Notes under the pieces: model-generated
The model's database searches: none
Seen by the model: only the letters and a program-made list of their open reading frames with translations
What the model was told of the DNA's origin: nothing
Position numbers and translations under genes: made by a program
Shown here: piece by piece, positions 61,501 to 64,000 of the stretch
How the letters are laid out: every line of letters begins with the position of its first letter
Numbering within the stretch: position 1 is the stretch's first letter
NCBI GenBank assembly: GCA_037975125.1
Contig: CM075860.1
Span: 38,973,391 to 39,037,390 of the forward strand
DNA length: 64,000 bases
From: Latrodectus hesperus
Taxonomy: Eukaryota; Arthropoda; Arachnida; Araneae; Theridiidae
Direction of reading: 5' to 3'

Positions 61501-63822
61501 CAAATCTAACACATATCATTTGTTGAAAAACACTCAAATTTTTGTAAGTGTACATTAAAAACGAATCTCCTTCATAAAACATAAGCTTAAATATGTTCTT
61601 TTTCCATTTTCAGTATTTCCAATTAATCTTTTATCACTTAATAAAAAACATTCCTTCTGTAATAATTGGTTTGATCAATAGATAGCTTTAACCATGGCTA
61701 ATACAATTTAAAAAAATGCAATGGTATTTATGTCAAAAAAACAAACTTTATATTTAATTCGATAACATTTTATAAATAGAATAATTTTATATAATAGAAT
61801 ATTATAAATAGAATAACATTGATATTTTCTCATTCTCCTTTATTCTAAAGGGAAAAATAAAAACTTGGAGAAAATTGAATAATACAGGAAATCAAATAGA
61901 ACTGGGGAAATAAAATGTATCGAAAAACTCGGAATTTAAAAATAGCTAAACAATTAGGTTCTTTTAAAAGAATTTAAATCAGGAAGAGCGAAGAAATAAG
62001 TGGAATTGTTGTAAGTTGGTGGTTTTAGAAAAATAAAAATCGTGGCTAACCTGTTCTTTCCTCAAAAAAAATTTACCTTTTAAAAGAATTAACCTATTTT
62101 TGGCGACATGACATTTTTTCTTTCTTTTTTTCCCCGCTCCTGTGAATATTCCAGCAAAGCAGATTTGTTTGTTTATTGTAATTTTGTAGACCATCACGTT
62201 GTCCTCATGGAAAGTTTTTCTTGTTTATTTCCGACACAAAAATTTGACAAAGAGAATTCGGGAAAGGCATCGGAATATTTTTTTTCATTCTTTCACTAAT
62301 ATTCTTTTTGAATGTGAGGATATCTATATAATTATTATTAATAATAATACATAATTTAATTATACAGTATTTAATTACTATTAAAGTAAATTTACATTTT
62401 AAAATTACTTAGAATATGAAAGATTTCATACAGCTAAGAACCAAGGAAACATACTTACTAAGAATATATATAAAAAAAATAACCTTTACAACAATTTTTC
62501 ATAATTTAAAAATAAAGAGGAATTTTTTAATGAAATATTACATACATTAATGATTTTGTTGTCGCTTAATAAGCAACTTTTGAACGAACCAGCTAACTTG
62601 ACCGTGACCTTTAGTTTAAAATACATCTAATATCACAATAAAGATTCAGGCACAAGGTATTTCAACAGTTCGAATCTATAGATACTGCTAATTGAAGACT
62701 AAATTATTCAGCATTCAGACTCCTGCCAAACGGCACGTGGCATGTAATATTTATTGATATATAATAGATATGCATTTAAAACAATAAAAACAGGAAGTTT
62801 AAAAATAGTAATTTTGCACCGATCAAACTGATAAAAGATTACAAAACAATTTCTGAAGAATAAACCATTTTGTATTAAGAAGCGAAGGAAAAATTTTGAC
62901 AACAATAATTTCTGTGCCAAATAATTCATTACTGTTCCTATAAAGTAGAATTATTTTTAAAAATAAGGTTTTTATTTCGATTACTGTGCTTGGTTATCAA
63001 AAATAAAATATCAGAAACAATGATTTTTTTCAAAGATCTCATTAAAAGTCATTCTATATCTCATCACTCGTGGTATAATTATTAAATACATTTTAAGCAA
63101 TTAAAGTAAACAAATTATTCTATTTGTGAAACATATATAAAATACATTTCAACAATATTTTGAAACGTCAAAAAATAATGAAATTGAACCATATGCACAA
63201 CTTTGCAAAAGCTGAGAAATATCTAATTTCTAATAAAGCATGCGTGTGTGGAAAATTGACTGAAAGTAGTTTTGAAGAACAAGACCTTCATATTTGTATT
63301 TTGACGAGTGTTATTTTCTTAAACAGAAATAACATTCTTCACAATAGAAATAAAACCTTCCTTTTCAGTTAGAGGAAAATCGCGCGTTGCTAATCACTGT
63401 TAACTAAGTTTTATTTTAAACAAAGTTTCGCAATAAACTGAAGTTCTATATGCAAACGTTGGCACTAAAATGATATGATTTACTATATAATTAGACTTGC
63501 CATACATCTGTAATATTCAACCAAGACATCGGAATGTACCTTCCTCACGAGACTCGGAAGTATTTAAGATGACACACCTTAACGAGTTTTTAGTGTGTTT
63601 TAGAGGGTAGTTTATGTGCTATGGCTAAATGATTAGAGATTAGGATCTCTAAATCATGGGTAATAATAAATGAAAAGCATATACATTTAAATATTTTATT
63701 TTCAACACGTTAATATTTATGAATTACTTAAGTAAAAAGAAATATCTTGAAAGAGGAATAAAATTTGAAGCAATATTTACATGTATTACTTATCATTGGG
63801 CAGGACTTTTTTTTTAGAAAGT
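58591..63822. other. No gene supported
   Basis: AT-rich sequence with a CT run at about 60441. The small open frames at 60171, 62108 and 63160 have no recognisable product and look accidental. The N-terminal exon of the F-box gene was searched for here by its DWRSPG codon pattern and not found. Confidence 0.45.
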
Positions 63823-64000
63823 CTATGTTTTAATCTTATAAAATTCTTCAGAAGCTAATCCGTTAACTATAGATTCCATCATCAAAGAAAAATACTCTCT
63901 ACTGGTGTTCCCAGGTAAGCAGAAAACATACTCAACAATCTTGATTAGCTGCTGTGATAATCCTTGAAGTGATCAAACAGCCAGAATAACTTCACTTGAA
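63823..64000 (-). mobile_element. hAT transposase C-terminal (dimerisation) fragment
   Basis: The minus-strand frame entering from the window end reads LIKIVEYVFCLPGNTSREYF and SLMMESI and stops at TAG (63825-63823). LPGT/S…ERxFSLM is the hAT dimerisation motif. An in-frame TGA at 63975-63973 shows decay. The rest lies beyond 64000. Confidence 0.5.

Noticed and set aside
63610..63660. A tRNA-like sequence beginning ATGGCTAAATGATTAGAG
   Set aside because: It has an A-box-like start but no B box and no cloverleaf that I can pair.
1..64000. Bacterial-type operons, CRISPR arrays, riboswitches or replication origins
   Set aside because: The window is intron-rich eukaryotic DNA and none of these is visible.

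Overview
The window is eukaryotic nuclear DNA. It is very AT-rich, intron-dominated, and scattered with decayed transposable elements and (TA)n microsatellites. The two genes and the repeat types (BEL/Pao, jockey-like LINEs with RNase H, mariner, Tc1, pogo/Tigger, hAT and several tRNA-derived SINEs) point to an arthropod. The long AT-rich introns and SINE variety suggest a spider or another chelicerate, but that is inference, not proof.

Layout. Positions 1-5170 hold no recognised host exon. They contain an internally deleted BEL/Pao retrotransposon (about 498-1561, minus), a 5'-truncated LINE tail (1780-2288, minus) and a short GC-richer interspersed repeat (about 3895-4075). From 5171 to 28630 on the plus strand lie ten coding exons of an hnRNP M / myelin expression factor 2 family RNA-binding protein (the group that includes Drosophila Rumpelstiltskin). 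They cover the end of the RRM1-RRM2 linker, RRM2, a Gly/Met/Ser-rich linker, RRM3 and the stop codon. RRM1 and the start lie upstream of the window. Its introns carry two tRNA-derived SINEs, a LINE fragment with RNase H, (TA)n tracts, fold-back sequences and a diverged duplication flanking exons 4-5.

Convergently, on the minus strand from 44293 down to 31767, are eight exons of an FBXO25/FBXO32 (atrogin-1) family F-box protein. All splice sites found are GT-AG and the phases match across every junction. The conserved N-terminal exon of this family was not found up to 64000. Its introns hold a roughly 265-bp MITE with long inverted repeats, three SINEs, a pogo/Tigger-like element flanked by TA, and a nearly full-length but heavily mutated mariner.

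Positions 44294-64000 are either the 5' intron/upstream region of the F-box gene or intergenic. They contain LINE and Tc1 remnants (45750-46500), a three-copy tandem repeat of about 160 bp (47692-48156), (TA)n tracts, a SINE, a possible Ty3/Gypsy scrap, a LINE 3' end (58170-58590, minus) and a hAT C-terminal fragment running off the end.

The two host genes share no pathway: one acts in mRNA processing and the other in SCF ubiquitin ligase targeting. I found no prokaryotic features, no CRISPR array, no true tRNA or rRNA gene, and no clearly novel system. The most interesting items are a (TG)10 tract at the 3' splice site of the hnRNP M gene, alternative terminal-exon candidates, the MITE with self-folding ends and the 160-bp tandem repeat.
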